A stretch of DNA of 64,000 nt from Holdemanella hominis (GCF_014306155.1 NZ_JACRWH010000002.1:67208-131207); one strand, 5' to 3'. Numbered from the stretch's first letter, positions 17,836-27,336 are shown. A program made the numbers and translations. The notes: generated from the letters alone by a model not told the origin.

Positions 17836-18112
17836 CTACGATCACCACTTTACTATGATCCGGACATGTATCCTGTCCCTTTTTTAAATAACCAAAATCA
17901 ATCAATTCCTGCACACTTGTTGGCGTTTCTAATTGATCGATTTCATACAACATGATTTGCGAGTTGACAATTTCAAGTAAAGCTTCACACCCCTTATTGC
18001 GAATAATTTTTTCTTTTTGTTGAATATTTGGAAGTGTGATCAATAAAAGTAGCGCAACAATCAACATCACAATCATCATTTCAAGTATTGTAAAACCATT
18101 TTTCTTTTCCAT
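17813..18112 (-). CDS. comGC: Major competence pseudopilin ComGC
   Basis: Main subunit of the transformation pseudopilus, 99 residues. The N-terminus MEKKNGFTILEMMIVMLIVA is the classical prepilin signal with Glu5 after the G|F cleavage site. A ComGC-type body follows (NKGCEALLEIVNSQIMLYE) and a Cys in GQDTCPDHSK. SD AAGGAG precedes ATG 18112; longer in-frame starts inside comGB are rejected. It lies 14 bp after comGB. Confidence 0.95.
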   Translation of the reverse strand: MEKKNGFTILEMMIVMLIVALLLLITLPNIQQKEKIIRNKGCEALLEIVNSQIMLYEIDQLETPTSVQELIDFGYLKKGQDTCPDHSKVVIVDGQAVSQ

Positions 18113-18126
18113 TTTTCTTTCTCCTT

Positions 18127-19074
18127 TTAGAATTGATTTAACATATTGAGTGGCATCATCATAATTTGATAGACAATCAAAACTAAGATTCCAATACTGA
18201 TATACGAAAACAATTGAATACCCGTCGATATCTTCTTGACAGACTTGTCTAAATCCAAACTGCATTTCTTCATGTACAAGTCAAAAAAGACATGCATTTG
18301 GTTGCTCGTTAAGGCATAGACCAACATCTTTTTAAAATCCGAATCAAACACGTCGATTTCTAGAAAACTTTCTTCTAGACTCTTTCCATTTTTTAAACAT
18401 GAAAGAATTTCATTTGAAACCTTTCCAACAACACTAAAATCTATACACGCTAATGTTTCTAAAATTTCCTGTGTCGAAGTATAAGACTTGTCTAAAGCTT
18501 GATACATACATACAAATTGGAGCGATATCATTTTTTTCATTAACCGAAATGGACATTTCATTTTCGAATTGTATTTATAAAACAATACATAATAAAGAAA
18601 CAAATAGAAGATCATGGATAGAATCGCAAATCCAAACCCCCACTTTAATAGATGGATAAACACAAATACCATCCCATTTGAAATGTAGTCTTTCATTTGA
18701 ACAAGGACATAGTCTGAAAAGAATAGAATCATAAAGAACGCAAAGATCAATAAAAAGAACGGATAGCTAATCTTCTTTAAAAGTGTTTCAAAAAAAGTAT
18801 TCGAACTTTTCTCAATTTTATTTACGCAATCCAACGCATCTCTTAAATTTAATTTTTCAGATAGAATTCGCAAATATTTAAAATACAATTTCTTTTGATT
18901 TAGAGTAAATATTTCTTGAAGATTCATCCCTTCTTTTAAATACGTTATGATTTCTTCATCCTTTTTAAATGTTAAACGAATCAACGTATCTAATGGCAAG
19001 CCTTGATTCATCAACATCGCAAATTGTTCAATTTCATCCCGATAAACTAAGACTATCGTACTTTGCTTGGGCAT
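18127..19074 (-). CDS. comGB: Competence pilus inner-membrane protein ComGB
   Basis: GspF/PilC-type platform protein of the pseudopilus machine, about 316 residues from the ATG at 19074 (SD AAGGA). Three membrane segments can be seen near residues 115-135, 160-185 and 290-310, and two cytoplasmic helical repeats carry the GspF pattern (LKEGMNLQEIF; LKNGKSLEESF). The ORF is open further upstream, inside comGA, but that part is not ComGB-like. It overlaps comGA by 41 bp. Confidence 0.88.
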   Translation of the reverse strand: MPKQSTIVLVYRDEIEQFAMLMNQGLPLDTLIRLTFKKDEEIITYLKEGMNLQEIFTLNQKKLYFKYLRILSEKLNLRDALDCVNKIEKSSNTFFETLLKKISYPFFLLIFAFFMILFFSDYVLVQMKDYISNGMVFVFIHLLKWGFGFAILSMIFYLFLYYVLFYKYNSKMKCPFRLMKKMISLQFVCMYQALDKSYTSTQEILETLACIDFSVVGKVSNEILSCLKNGKSLEESFLEIDVFDSDFKKMLVYALTSNQMHVFFDLYMKKCSLDLDKSVKKISTGIQLFSYISIGILVLIVYQIMMMPLNMLNQF

Positions 19075-20026
19075 CCACGATATATCCTTTTTTAATGCCT
19101 TCTGTAATCTTTTTAGATAAAGTTTTAAATTCTTTTGGATACCTTCCGTGTTCCAAGACATACTGCAACGTTTTTTGATCCATAATTTCATAAACACATA
19201 CCTTAGAGTCACCTTTAGAATATAGGCGTTGCGAAATAATGGCCGTACAAACACTAGCCAGATCTTTCTTAGATACACCTAGATCTTCAAGACGACGAAT
19301 ACACTCCTTCCCATCTTTGGCATGAATACTCGTAAAAACAAAGTGACCGGTTAAACTCGCTCTCAAGACCATCTTTGCGGTATAACTGTTTCTTGTTTCA
19401 CCAATACAAATAATGTCAGGATCATGCCGCAACAATTGTTCAATGCCGACATCATAGGTAAATCCCATACTTTCATTGATCTGCAGCTGCAAGTAAGAAT
19501 CATCCTCAATCTCAATGGGATCTTCAAGACTGACTACTTTATGCTTTTTAGTTTTGGCAATCTCATGAAGTAAGGCATGTAGAGTCGTGGTCTTTCCACT
19601 ATTGGTCGGACCTACACTGATGACAAGGCCTTGTCTTAATGGTACAAGTGAATTGAAATAATTCGTGTCTTCTTTCCATAAAGATAAAGCTTTTAGTTCA
19701 ATCGCATGCATCGTATTCAACATTCGAATAACACCCGTTTGCACGTTATGATTATTCAGCATACTGAAACGACAAAAGATTTCGTGATTATGAAGTAAAA
19801 TTTTGAATTGGCCACTCTGTGGAACATATGGACTGGTAAGATCCATTCTAGAAATGAACTTGAGATACTCAAAGAATGCAGGCTGCCAAATATCTTGGTA
19901 AACATCTAACATATCATTTTGCGTTCGAAGTTTGATTTGAAGTTTTTGATTCTGCATAACAAAATGAATATCACTTGCCTTTTTTTCAATCGCATACGCA
20001 ATGAGATCTTGCAATAAGTCATCCAT
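19034..20026 (-). CDS. comGA: Competence pilus assembly ATPase ComGA
   Basis: GspE/PilB-type ATPase powering pseudopilus assembly for DNA uptake, 330 residues. The Walker A is GPTNSGKTT (near 138) with Asn in place of the more usual Gly. The Asp-box region ends DPIEIEDD, Walker B is HDPDIICIGETRN, and the His box reads TGHFVFTSIHAKD. It is the first gene of the seven-gene operon, with SD AAGGGGGTGAT. The promoter would lie in the 40 bp before the start; I could not identify a clear one or a competence-regulator box. Confidence 0.95.
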   Translation of the reverse strand: MDDLLQDLIAYAIEKKASDIHFVMQNQKLQIKLRTQNDMLDVYQDIWQPAFFEYLKFISRMDLTSPYVPQSGQFKILLHNHEIFCRFSMLNNHNVQTGVIRMLNTMHAIELKALSLWKEDTNYFNSLVPLRQGLVISVGPTNSGKTTTLHALLHEIAKTKKHKVVSLEDPIEIEDDSYLQLQINESMGFTYDVGIEQLLRHDPDIICIGETRNSYTAKMVLRASLTGHFVFTSIHAKDGKECIRRLEDLGVSKKDLASVCTAIISQRLYSKGDSKVCVYEIMDQKTLQYVLEHGRYPKEFKTLSKKITEGIKKGYIVDAQAKYDSLSLSG

Positions 20027-20051
20027 TTTTTATCACCCCCTTCTCATATAC

Positions 20052-20085
20052 GAAAAAAAAAGCAGAAATTTTAATAAATTTCTGC
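20052..20085 (-). terminator. Terminator after the MBL-fold hydrolase gene
   Basis: GCAGAAATT/AATTTCTGC inverted repeat (20062-20085) followed on the minus strand by a long U run. It overlaps the 3' end of the MBL gene and separates it from comGA. Confidence 0.85.
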
Positions 20086-20694
20086 ATATTTTAAACTTTC
20101 GTTCCATTTTTTCTCTTGCGATAAAGAAGTGGATGGGCCATGACCTGGATATACTTTATAATCCTTGTCTAATTGAACCAATTTTTTTAAGGATTGTTTC
20201 ATACTAGATACAGAGCCTGTTGCCAAATCCATTCTTCCAATAGATCCTTGAAATAAAACGTCTCCAGTAAATAAACAATCTTCAATTTTTAATACAGTTG
20301 AACCGATGGAATGTCCTGGACAATACATGGCTTCTATATCAAATCCTGCAATGGTGTTCTTTCCTTCTAAAATGGGTTTACATTTTGCGACACATGTAAC
20401 ATCCATATAGAAGGCAGAAGATGAATTTAAATCGGAATCTTGAAGAAAATCAAATTCATTGGGATTTAAATACACATCGCAATGGAATACATCCACAATC
20501 TTATCTACGCCAGAAATATGATCAAAGTGAGCATGTGTTAAAACAATGGCATCTAGAGTGCATTCATTTTCTTTTAAGATGAATTCAAGGTTTGGATACA
20601 TATCTGCAGGATCAATCAAGATGGCATGATGATTTTCCATCACCAAATAACAATTAGCCTGTACGGGTCCTAAGGGTTGTTGAAGTACTTTCAT
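20071..20694 (-). CDS. MBL-fold metallohydrolase (YqgX/glyoxalase II-like)
   Basis: A 207-residue metallo-beta-lactamase-fold protein with the metal motif THAHFDH near residue 53, CPGHSIGS, FTGDVLF and the late GHGPST histidine. The pattern fits the YqgX-like hydroxyacylglutathione hydrolase family. The neighbouring comG operon is the usual position of this gene in Bacillota, but the physiological substrate is not certain. It has its own terminator overlapping the stop. Confidence 0.88.
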   Translation of the reverse strand: MKVLQQPLGPVQANCYLVMENHHAILIDPADMYPNLEFILKENECTLDAIVLTHAHFDHISGVDKIVDVFHCDVYLNPNEFDFLQDSDLNSSSAFYMDVTCVAKCKPILEGKNTIAGFDIEAMYCPGHSIGSTVLKIEDCLFTGDVLFQGSIGRMDLATGSVSSMKQSLKKLVQLDKDYKVYPGHGPSTSLSQEKKWNESLKYAEIY

Positions 20695-20704
20695 AGTCTA
20701 ATAC

Positions 20705-20732
20705 ATAAAAAAGACCGAATAAAACGGTCTTT
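20705..20732 (-). terminator. Terminator after rpmG
   Basis: AAAGACCG (20710-20717) pairs with CGGTCTTT (20725-20732), followed by a U-rich tract on the minus strand. Confidence 0.85.
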
Positions 20733-20733
20733 C

Positions 20734-20883
20734 TTACTTTTTCTCCTTATGTTCAGTCTGCTGATTGCATTTTGGACAATATTTTTTAACAGTCATACGT
20801 TCAGGATGTTTTTTCTTATTTCTTGTACCAATATAGTTTTCTTCACCGCAAACAGAGCACTTAAATGTAATACGATCTCTCAT
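20734..20883 (-). CDS. rpmG: 50S ribosomal protein L33
   Basis: A 49-residue L33 of the zinc-ribbon type, with paired CSVC and CPKC motifs and the family stretch IGTRNKKKHPERM. SD AGGAGG precedes the ATG. An extended -10 promoter (TTGAAA, 18 bp, TGC-TAGAAT) lies in the 79-bp gap after the PBP gene, so it can be transcribed on its own. The order pbp-rpmG is common in Bacillota. Confidence 0.95.
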   Translation of the reverse strand: MRDRITFKCSVCGEENYIGTRNKKKHPERMTVKKYCPKCNQQTEHKEKK

Positions 20884-20962
20884 GTTCAGTCCTCCTCACA
20901 TTAGTAATTACTAGTTGATTCTAGCATAACTTACAAGTCAATTTCAAGTCATTTTCAAAATT

Positions 20963-23038
20963 TTAACTAGCTGGATACAATTCAAAATATGTTTTTACCA
21001 CTTCTGGCATAACAGCCGTTGTACAAATGTTTGGTGCAACGTTCTTAGTATTCATTGAAGAAGTCGGTGCCGAGCACGCAAAAGACATCGCTGGAGACGA
21101 ACTTGGTGCATACCCAACTAGGTTTGCGGTTGTATAGTCGCCAACTTCAGCTGTACCTGTTTTAGCCGATACTTCCACGCCAATATCCTTTAGCCCATCC
21201 CCACAATAGCCAGAAGATACACAGGCTTTAAATCCTTGTTGCACACGCTCTAAATATTGTGCATTCTTTTCAGGCAATGTAGATTTAATTTTTTTGCCAT
21301 TACTCACAATTACTTCACTCGAATTGACTTCTGTCGCATAGGCCATAAAGTGTGGTTCATATAAATTACCACCTGAGGCAATGGTTGTACCATATGTAGC
21401 CAATTGAAGTGGTGTATACATATCAAACTGACCAATCGAATAGTTTAGTAACATACCTGGTTCAGAACCATAACCCATATAAGAGCTCGATTCATTTGGC
21501 ACGTCCACACCCGTCTTATTGCCTAGGCCAAACATCGAATAATAAGAACGCATTAAATTTAGCGTACCTTGAAGGTCTGACACAGCTAATGGTTCTTTTT
21601 CTACATAGCTTGAACCGGCTAAACGGATGGCTACATTAAACATATAAACGTTACTACTTACTTGTAGTGCAGATACATCATCAACAGGTCCATGTTCTTC
21701 ATACGAACTAAATTCCTGACCACCAATATTCATAACTTTATCGACAATCACTTCACCTGGACTTACGACATGTTCACTCTCACCCATATAGACAGTAGCC
21801 CCTTTGATACAAGATCCGGGGTTCACTAAAGACATATAGTTACCAGAGGCAAAGTAAGTCATTTCTTTAGTGTCTAAATCCATTTGGTAGCCGGACATCG
21901 CAAGTACCGAACCATCTTTTGAATTTAAAACAGTCGTAAATAAAGATTGGAAGTTTTCACGATTTTTCGTACCCCCATTCTCACTCAAAGTATTCTTTAA
22001 TACATTATCTAATGTAGATTGAAGATCTATATCAATTGACAAGTGAATGTCATATCCTTTTTTAGCTTCCTGAATCACTTCTTTTTGCGCTAGCCCCTTT
22101 GAATCATAGGTGATCTTGGCAATTTCTGGAGTTCCTGCTAGTAAATCATTATATTGATATTCTAGGCCCGATTTCCCAACACTTGCATTATATTGATAAC
22201 CTTTAGATAGATAATAACTGGAAAGCTCACTTGGTAATCCTTGGGTACTTGTAGTAACACTACCTAAAACGTCGGATAAAGATTCGCCATATGGATATTC
22301 GCGTTTCCAGCCTCCAAAATCAACGTCAAAACCAGGAAAATCCGTTTTATGTTCCACCAAATACGCGACATCATCATCACTGATATCTTCTAATACAACA
22401 TTTTCTTGACCTGTACTTTGTTTGGCCACCATTCTTTGGTAGATGACACACATCTTTAGATCGGCCTGAGACATTTCTCCAATTTGTTTCTTACCAATAC
22501 GATCCATTAAAATTTGATATCTTTTACTTTCAGCATCACCACCCCATGCCCCATTTTTATATTGTTTAAATTCTTTAGCAGTCAATAAATGATTGGCGGC
22601 ATATTCACTATCACTTGGTGATAAGAATGATTTGTAAGTGATATACGCTTGTTTTTTATCTTCATCCGTAAAATCTTTAGCACTGACACTGAAGACTTTT
22701 ACAATACGCTTGGCATAAAGTTCATAATCATCTTCATCAAAATTATTGGGTGAAGTAAAAACGATATTGTGACTGACTACTGTTTTAGCTAAGATTCTTC
22801 CCTTACAATCATAAATCTGTCCTCGTGGTGCCGATGTATATTGTTTGATGGACGTATAGTCTTCACGCTTTGCGGTATAGTCATTATATGAAATGATCTG
22901 CAGATAAAACAATCGTAAAAAGATGACCAAGAAGCACACGACTATTGTGAGTGTAAGTATCAATATACGATTGGAAATGACTTGATCAACAGATACATTT
23001 TGATTTGCCCTTTTCAATGTTTTTCTACTCTTTTTCAA
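20963..23038 (-). CDS. Class B penicillin-binding protein (transpeptidase)
   Basis: Peptidoglycan transpeptidase of about 691 residues: short cytoplasmic tail, one membrane helix (about 24-45), dimerisation domain (SAPRGQIYDCKGRILA), then the catalytic domain. The catalytic domain has SxxK as SCIK (about 406), SxN as SSN (about 463) and KTGT (about 629). The best start is a TTG at 23038 with SD AAAGGGGG; the ATG at 23077 has no SD. It resembles the PBP2/PBP3 group. Which of elongation or septation it serves cannot be decided here. Confidence 0.9.
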   Translation of the reverse strand: MKKSRKTLKRANQNVSVDQVISNRILILTLTIVVCFLVIFLRLFYLQIISYNDYTAKREDYTSIKQYTSAPRGQIYDCKGRILAKTVVSHNIVFTSPNNFDEDDYELYAKRIVKVFSVSAKDFTDEDKKQAYITYKSFLSPSDSEYAANHLLTAKEFKQYKNGAWGGDAESKRYQILMDRIGKKQIGEMSQADLKMCVIYQRMVAKQSTGQENVVLEDISDDDVAYLVEHKTDFPGFDVDFGGWKREYPYGESLSDVLGSVTTSTQGLPSELSSYYLSKGYQYNASVGKSGLEYQYNDLLAGTPEIAKITYDSKGLAQKEVIQEAKKGYDIHLSIDIDLQSTLDNVLKNTLSENGGTKNRENFQSLFTTVLNSKDGSVLAMSGYQMDLDTKEMTYFASGNYMSLVNPGSCIKGATVYMGESEHVVSPGEVIVDKVMNIGGQEFSSYEEHGPVDDVSALQVSSNVYMFNVAIRLAGSSYVEKEPLAVSDLQGTLNLMRSYYSMFGLGNKTGVDVPNESSSYMGYGSEPGMLLNYSIGQFDMYTPLQLATYGTTIASGGNLYEPHFMAYATEVNSSEVIVSNGKKIKSTLPEKNAQYLERVQQGFKACVSSGYCGDGLKDIGVEVSAKTGTAEVGDYTTANLVGYAPSSSPAMSFACSAPTSSMNTKNVAPNICTTAVMPEVVKTYFELYPAS

Positions 23039-23140
23039 TTGGATCCCCCTTTGTACGAAACAATATATATTATACACGTTTCCAAGATGAAATGGAAAAA
23101 AAAGAAGGAATGGCGTATACTTTAGTCATGGAGGTTGTCT

Positions 23141-24190
23141 ATGAAAAGAACAGAAACTCGTCAAGTAAAAGTAGGAAATCTTGAAATTGGACATAATAAT
23201 CACGTCATTATTCAGTCTATGTGTAACATAGAGACTAAAAAGGCCGATGAAGTTGCCAAACAAATTTTAAGCCTAGAAAAAATGGGATGCGAATTGATTC
23301 GTGTCAGCTGTATGGATATGGAGGATGCCAAAGCCATTAAAGATATTAAGAAACAAATTCATATTCCATTAGTAGCCGATATTCATTTTGATTATCGTTT
23401 AGCCTTGGCATGTATTGAGGCAGGCGCAGATAAGATTCGTTTAAATCCAGGTAATATTGGGGCTAGAGAAAATGTAGAAAAGGTTGTGAAGGCGTGTAAA
23501 GAAAAACACATTCCTATTCGTATTGGAATCAATGGTGGTTCTTTAGAAAAGGATATTCACGAAAAATATGGTAGGCCAACAGCCCAAGGTATGATTGAAA
23601 GTGCTAAAAGACATGTACAAATTCTAGAAGATCTCGATTTCTATGATACTGTATTATCTTTTAAATCAAGTGATCCATTACTTTGTATTGAAGCCTATCG
23701 CTTGGCTGCCCAAACCTTTGATTATCCATTACACTTAGGTGTAACCGAAGCTGGTACCACAATGACAAGTGCCATTAAGTCCAGCTTAGCTTTAGGTACA
23801 TTATTAAATGAAGGTATTGGAAATACAATTCGTATTAGTGTGAATGGGGCTCCTGAAAAAGAGATTCCAATTGTCAAAGAATTATTAAAAGATTGTAAAT
23901 TGATTCAAAACGTACCGAATCTAATCGCATGTCCAACTTGTGGACGTACACAATGGGATATGGAGCCGGCCGTAAATGAGATTGAAAGCTATCTTCAAAC
24001 CGTCAATAAAGATGTCACAGTAGCCATCATGGGATGTGCTGTCAATGGTCCGGGAGAAGCAAAACATGCCGACATTGCAATTGCAGGCGGCAAAAAAGAG
24101 GGGTTATTAATCAAGAAGGGTGAAATCATTGAAAAGATTCCTCAAGACAAGATTGTGGCTCGTTTAAAGGAAGAAATTGAAAAGTTTTAA
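23141..24190 (+). CDS. ispG: 4-hydroxy-3-methylbut-2-en-1-yl diphosphate synthase (IspG)
   Basis: Penultimate step of the MEP isoprenoid pathway, a [4Fe-4S] enzyme, 349 residues (the short bacterial form). The cluster Cys residues lie in ACPTCGRTQWD (about 263) and GCAVNGPGEAKHAD (about 298). SD GGAGG sits six bases before the ATG at 23141; a TTG at 23135 overlaps that spacing and is unlikely. A TATACT -10 box at 23116 predicts a very short leader. IspH, the next enzyme, is encoded 2 kb away at 26437. Confidence 0.96.
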   Translation: MKRTETRQVKVGNLEIGHNNHVIIQSMCNIETKKADEVAKQILSLEKMGCELIRVSCMDMEDAKAIKDIKKQIHIPLVADIHFDYRLALACIEAGADKIRLNPGNIGARENVEKVVKACKEKHIPIRIGINGGSLEKDIHEKYGRPTAQGMIESAKRHVQILEDLDFYDTVLSFKSSDPLLCIEAYRLAAQTFDYPLHLGVTEAGTTMTSAIKSSLALGTLLNEGIGNTIRISVNGAPEKEIPIVKELLKDCKLIQNVPNLIACPTCGRTQWDMEPAVNEIESYLQTVNKDVTVAIMGCAVNGPGEAKHADIAIAGGKKEGLLIKKGEIIEKIPQDKIVARLKEEIEKF

Positions 24191-24191
24191 A

Positions 24192-24216
24192 AAATCTCAG
24201 CGCAAAGCTGAGATTT
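24192..24216. terminator. Bidirectional terminator between ispG and nfo
   Basis: AAATCTCAGC/GCTGAGATTT (24192-24201, 24207-24216), GCAAA loop, overlapping the nfo stop codon. Usable by both convergent genes. Confidence 0.85.
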
Positions 24217-25036
24217 CTTCTTTATAAGGCGCCTTTCCATCAATAAAAGGTGTCTCTAATATTTTTGTGACATGTTCTAATTTAGGATGATGCACAATGG
24301 AGTGCAATACATCAAATCCTATATAACCTTTGCCTAAATTTTCGTGCCGATCCTTATGTGCACCAAGTGGATTCTTAGAATCATTGATATGCATACATAA
24401 AAGATTCTCTAAACCTAAAATAGAATCAAATTTATCTAAAACTTCATCAAAATGCGTAATATCATACCCGGCATCCCAAATATGACATGTATCCATACAA
24501 TAGCCAACACGCGATTTTTTATGGATTCCTTCATAGATTTTGGCTAACTGTTCAAAGGTAAAGCCACACTCATTGCCTTTTCCAGCCATCGTTTCTAGGG
24601 CAATCTTAACTTCTGTATCATCATGATCTAACACTTCATTTAAACCATTGATAATCCATTCAATACCCACATCCATACCCGCTCCTACATGACTTCCTGG
24701 ATGCAGTACAAGTGTTTTTGCACCAATTTGAGAAACACGCTCTAATTCCGTCTTTAAAAAGTCTTGACCAAACTGGGCTGTTTCTGGTTTTAGAGCATTA
24801 GCCAAGTTAATGATATACGGTGCATGTACAATCACGCGATCGATAGAAAAATTGTGTTCAGCCATATAGTCTTTGGCTTCTTCTATCTTTAATTTAGATA
24901 CGTCCACACGACGCGTATTACTTGGAGGACCTGTATAGATCATACAGGCATTCGCTCCATAGGATAGTGCTTCTTCAATAGCGCCTTTAAAGTAATTTGG
25001 AGCTTTAAAAGATACGTGACTACCTAAATAGATCAT
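24197..25036 (-). CDS. nfo: Endonuclease IV (AP endonuclease)
   Basis: Zn-dependent AP endonuclease of base-excision repair, 279 residues, TIM-barrel. Metal-ligand motifs are present: VLHPGSHVGAG, ETMAGKGNECG, CMDTCHIWDAGYD and HINDSKNPLGAHKDRHENLG. It overlaps the cshB-like helicase gene by 4 bp, the same cshB-nfo order seen in Bacillus, so the two are co-transcribed. Confidence 0.96.
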   Translation of the reverse strand: MIYLGSHVSFKAPNYFKGAIEEALSYGANACMIYTGPPSNTRRVDVSKLKIEEAKDYMAEHNFSIDRVIVHAPYIINLANALKPETAQFGQDFLKTELERVSQIGAKTLVLHPGSHVGAGMDVGIEWIINGLNEVLDHDDTEVKIALETMAGKGNECGFTFEQLAKIYEGIHKKSRVGYCMDTCHIWDAGYDITHFDEVLDKFDSILGLENLLCMHINDSKNPLGAHKDRHENLGKGYIGFDVLHSIVHHPKLEHVTKILETPFIDGKAPYKEEISALR

Positions 25037-26355
25037 ACGTCCATTCCTTTTTGGCGTTGTCTTTCTTTAGCACGCTCTTTTTGTTGGCGCTTAATATCCG
25101 ACTTAATCATTTCACGACGCTTCCTACGTTTCATACGATCAATTTCCTGGCGTTGTCTTTTCTTATAGTTTGGTTTTACTTTCTTTTTCTTGTGAACGAT
25201 TTTTTCCACTTCTTCATGAAATTCATCCTTTTTCATAGGACGCTTGTTCACATATGGTTTTAAATCTACAAATTGTTTATTCTTTACATCCTGATGTTCA
25301 AATTCAATGCCTTGTTTGATTAATGACTGAATTGATTTCGCATCACTTTCTTTATATAAAGCGATACATTGTCCATCACGACTCGCTCTTCCAGTACGAC
25401 CTGCACGGTGGATATAGAATTTTAAATCTTTTGGGAATCCACAACTAATAACGTGCGTAATTCCTTCTAAGTCAATTCCACGACTGGCAATATCGCTGGC
25501 TACAATGTAACTTTTCTTCTGGCTTTGAATCATTTTAATGGCCTGCATACGCGCACGTGATTCAAGCCCTGAGTGAAGTTCGACTAGATCATATCCATTT
25601 TCACGCATGGTTTTCGCAATACTTTGAGCTTCTAGTGTAGTATTCGCAAAAATCAAACATACATAAGGTTGAATACATGGAAGTACGTCTAAGATCTTTT
25701 GTTCGTAGCTCTTATGCTTACAAGGAACTAAAATGTGTTTTACATCGCTTTGGAAAGCTTCTTCCTTTTTGATTTCAATAAATTCTGGATCATATAAATA
25801 TTTCTTTAAGAATGGTTGTAAAGATTCTGGAATAGTTGCTGAGAAAACCATCATTTGAACCTTCTTATCCATCTTCGATAGAATTTCATCAATATCTTCT
25901 AAGAAACCAAATTCTAATGTCATATCCGCTTCATCGATTACGACAATTTTAGCCGTATCCAAACGCAAGACATTATCTTTAATAAACATGTCTTTCATTC
26001 TTCCAGGCGTACCAATGACGATTTGTGGCTGCTTTTCCATTTGTGTCACTTTTTCCATACCACCTGTGACTAATTTCACGCGTACATTGAAGTGTTTGGC
26101 AATCTTACGACAACGATCATACAATTGATATGCAAGTTCTCTAGTTGGAGCTGAAATAACAGCTTGTACACAGTCTTGATCAAAGTCTAGCATTTCAAAG
26201 ATAGGCATAAAGAAAGCATGTGACTTTCCTGATCCTGTACTTGATACACCAATGATATCTCTATTTTTATTTTTACGATTTAACACCTGTTCTTGAATCG
26301 GTGTTAAAGTTTTAAAATGTTCTAAATCCATTATTTCTTGAATACGATTATTCAT
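25033..26355 (-). CDS. cshB: DEAD-box RNA helicase (CshB-like)
   Basis: ATP-dependent RNA helicase, 440 residues. Motifs in order: Q-motif LTPIQEQV, motif I SSTGSGKS, PTRELA, DEAD in VIDEADMT, SAT, ASDIASRGID and HRAGRTGRASR, then a Lys/Arg-rich C-terminal tail (about 390-440) that probably binds RNA. Pairing with nfo indicates the CshB type, thought to act in cold adaptation and ribosome or mRNA metabolism. The start is the ATG at 26355; a GTG at 26364 is too close to the SD. Confidence 0.92.
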   Translation of the reverse strand: MNNRIQEIMDLEHFKTLTPIQEQVLNRKNKNRDIIGVSSTGSGKSHAFFMPIFEMLDFDQDCVQAVISAPTRELAYQLYDRCRKIAKHFNVRVKLVTGGMEKVTQMEKQPQIVIGTPGRMKDMFIKDNVLRLDTAKIVVIDEADMTLEFGFLEDIDEILSKMDKKVQMMVFSATIPESLQPFLKKYLYDPEFIEIKKEEAFQSDVKHILVPCKHKSYEQKILDVLPCIQPYVCLIFANTTLEAQSIAKTMRENGYDLVELHSGLESRARMQAIKMIQSQKKSYIVASDIASRGIDLEGITHVISCGFPKDLKFYIHRAGRTGRASRDGQCIALYKESDAKSIQSLIKQGIEFEHQDVKNKQFVDLKPYVNKRPMKKDEFHEEVEKIVHKKKKVKPNYKKRQRQEIDRMKRRKRREMIKSDIKRQQKERAKERQRQKGMDV

Positions 26356-26401
26356 TATTTTCACATCCTTTACTTTAGTATTATCCCAAAATTCTTCCCA
26401 T

Positions 26402-26430
26402 TTTACAAATACAAAAAATTAGGGCATAAT
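26402..26430 (+). promoter_or_regulatory. Promoter of ispH, predicted to give a leaderless mRNA
   Basis: TTTACA (26402-26407), 17-bp spacer, CATAAT (26425-26430). Seven bases past the -10 is 26437, the A of the ispH ATG. No SD is present. Confidence 0.72.
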
Positions 26431-26436
26431 GTATAC

Positions 26437-27336
26437 ATGAAAACACAAAATATCATTATAGTCAAGCCTCAGGGCTATTGCGGTGGGGTTTTAAAAGCCA
26501 TTGAAACCGCCAAAAAAACAAGAATTCAATATCCAGATCAAAAGATTACCATATTGGGTAATCTAGTGCATAATCAATATGTCAAAAAAGCGCTTCAATA
26601 TTATTCAATTGATACCATTGAAGATAAGACAAAGACACGCGTGGAATTATTAGATGAAATCCATGAAGGCATTGTGATCTTTACAGCGCATGGCGTCAGT
26701 CCTAAAGTCTATGAAAAGGCCAAAGAAAAAGGATTGATTTTGGTGGATGCGAGTTGTCCATTTGTACTTCAAACACAAAAGATTGTGAAGCAATATTTAG
26801 ATGAAGAGTATACCATTCTCTATATTGGTAAAAATAAACATCCCGAAGCCGAATCTATTTATACAATGAGTGAGCATGTGCATTTGATTGAACCACATAA
26901 AGAGATTCCTAAAGTGAATACTTCAAAGATCTTTGTGACAAACCAGACTACTATGTCGATCTATGAATTGAAGGATACGTTTGAAAAAATTAGACGCTTA
27001 TACCCGAATGCCCTCTTCCACGATGAGATTTGTAACGCTACGCGTGTTCGGCAACAAGCTATTTTAGATTTAAAAAACGTCGATTGTTTGATTGTCGTGG
27101 GAGATCCAACTAGTAACAATTCGCAAAAACTTGTTGATATTGGAAAACAGGCTGGCATTGAACATGTCTTCTCGATTCAAACGGCCGAAGATATTGATAA
27201 GAAAGATTTTGAAAAATATACCACAATTGCGATTACAAGTGGTGCAAGTACGCCTACGTATTTAACGAATCAAGTCAAAGATTATTTATCTTTCGATATG
27301 AAAAAACCAAAAATCCGTATTCAGGAAATTCTGTGA
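26437..27336 (+). CDS. ispH: 4-hydroxy-3-methylbut-2-enyl diphosphate reductase (IspH)
   Basis: Last step of the MEP pathway, a [4Fe-4S] reductase, 299 residues. The three conserved Cys are Cys15 (KPQGYCGGV), one near 107 (DASCPF) and one near 198 (EICNATR). The open frame extends 99 bases upstream to 26338, but the family N-terminus MKTQNIIIVKP and the promoter place the start at 26437. The 3' end overlaps the convergent trmK by 16 bp. Confidence 0.95.
   Translation: MKTQNIIIVKPQGYCGGVLKAIETAKKTRIQYPDQKITILGNLVHNQYVKKALQYYSIDTIEDKTKTRVELLDEIHEGIVIFTAHGVSPKVYEKAKEKGLILVDASCPFVLQTQKIVKQYLDEEYTILYIGKNKHPEAESIYTMSEHVHLIEPHKEIPKVNTSKIFVTNQTTMSIYELKDTFEKIRRLYPNALFHDEICNATRVRQQAILDLKNVDCLIVVGDPTSNNSQKLVDIGKQAGIEHVFSIQTAEDIDKKDFEKYTTIAITSGASTPTYLTNQVKDYLSFDMKKPKIRIQEIL

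Noticed and set aside
20027..20061. Competence regulator box in front of comGA (TACGAAAA on the plus strand)
   Set aside because: It resembles a cin-box only on the strand opposite to comG and lacks a suitably spaced start, so I did not call it.
26338..26436. 33-codon N-terminal extension of ispH
   Set aside because: Family N-terminus begins at 26437, and the promoter overlaps the extension.
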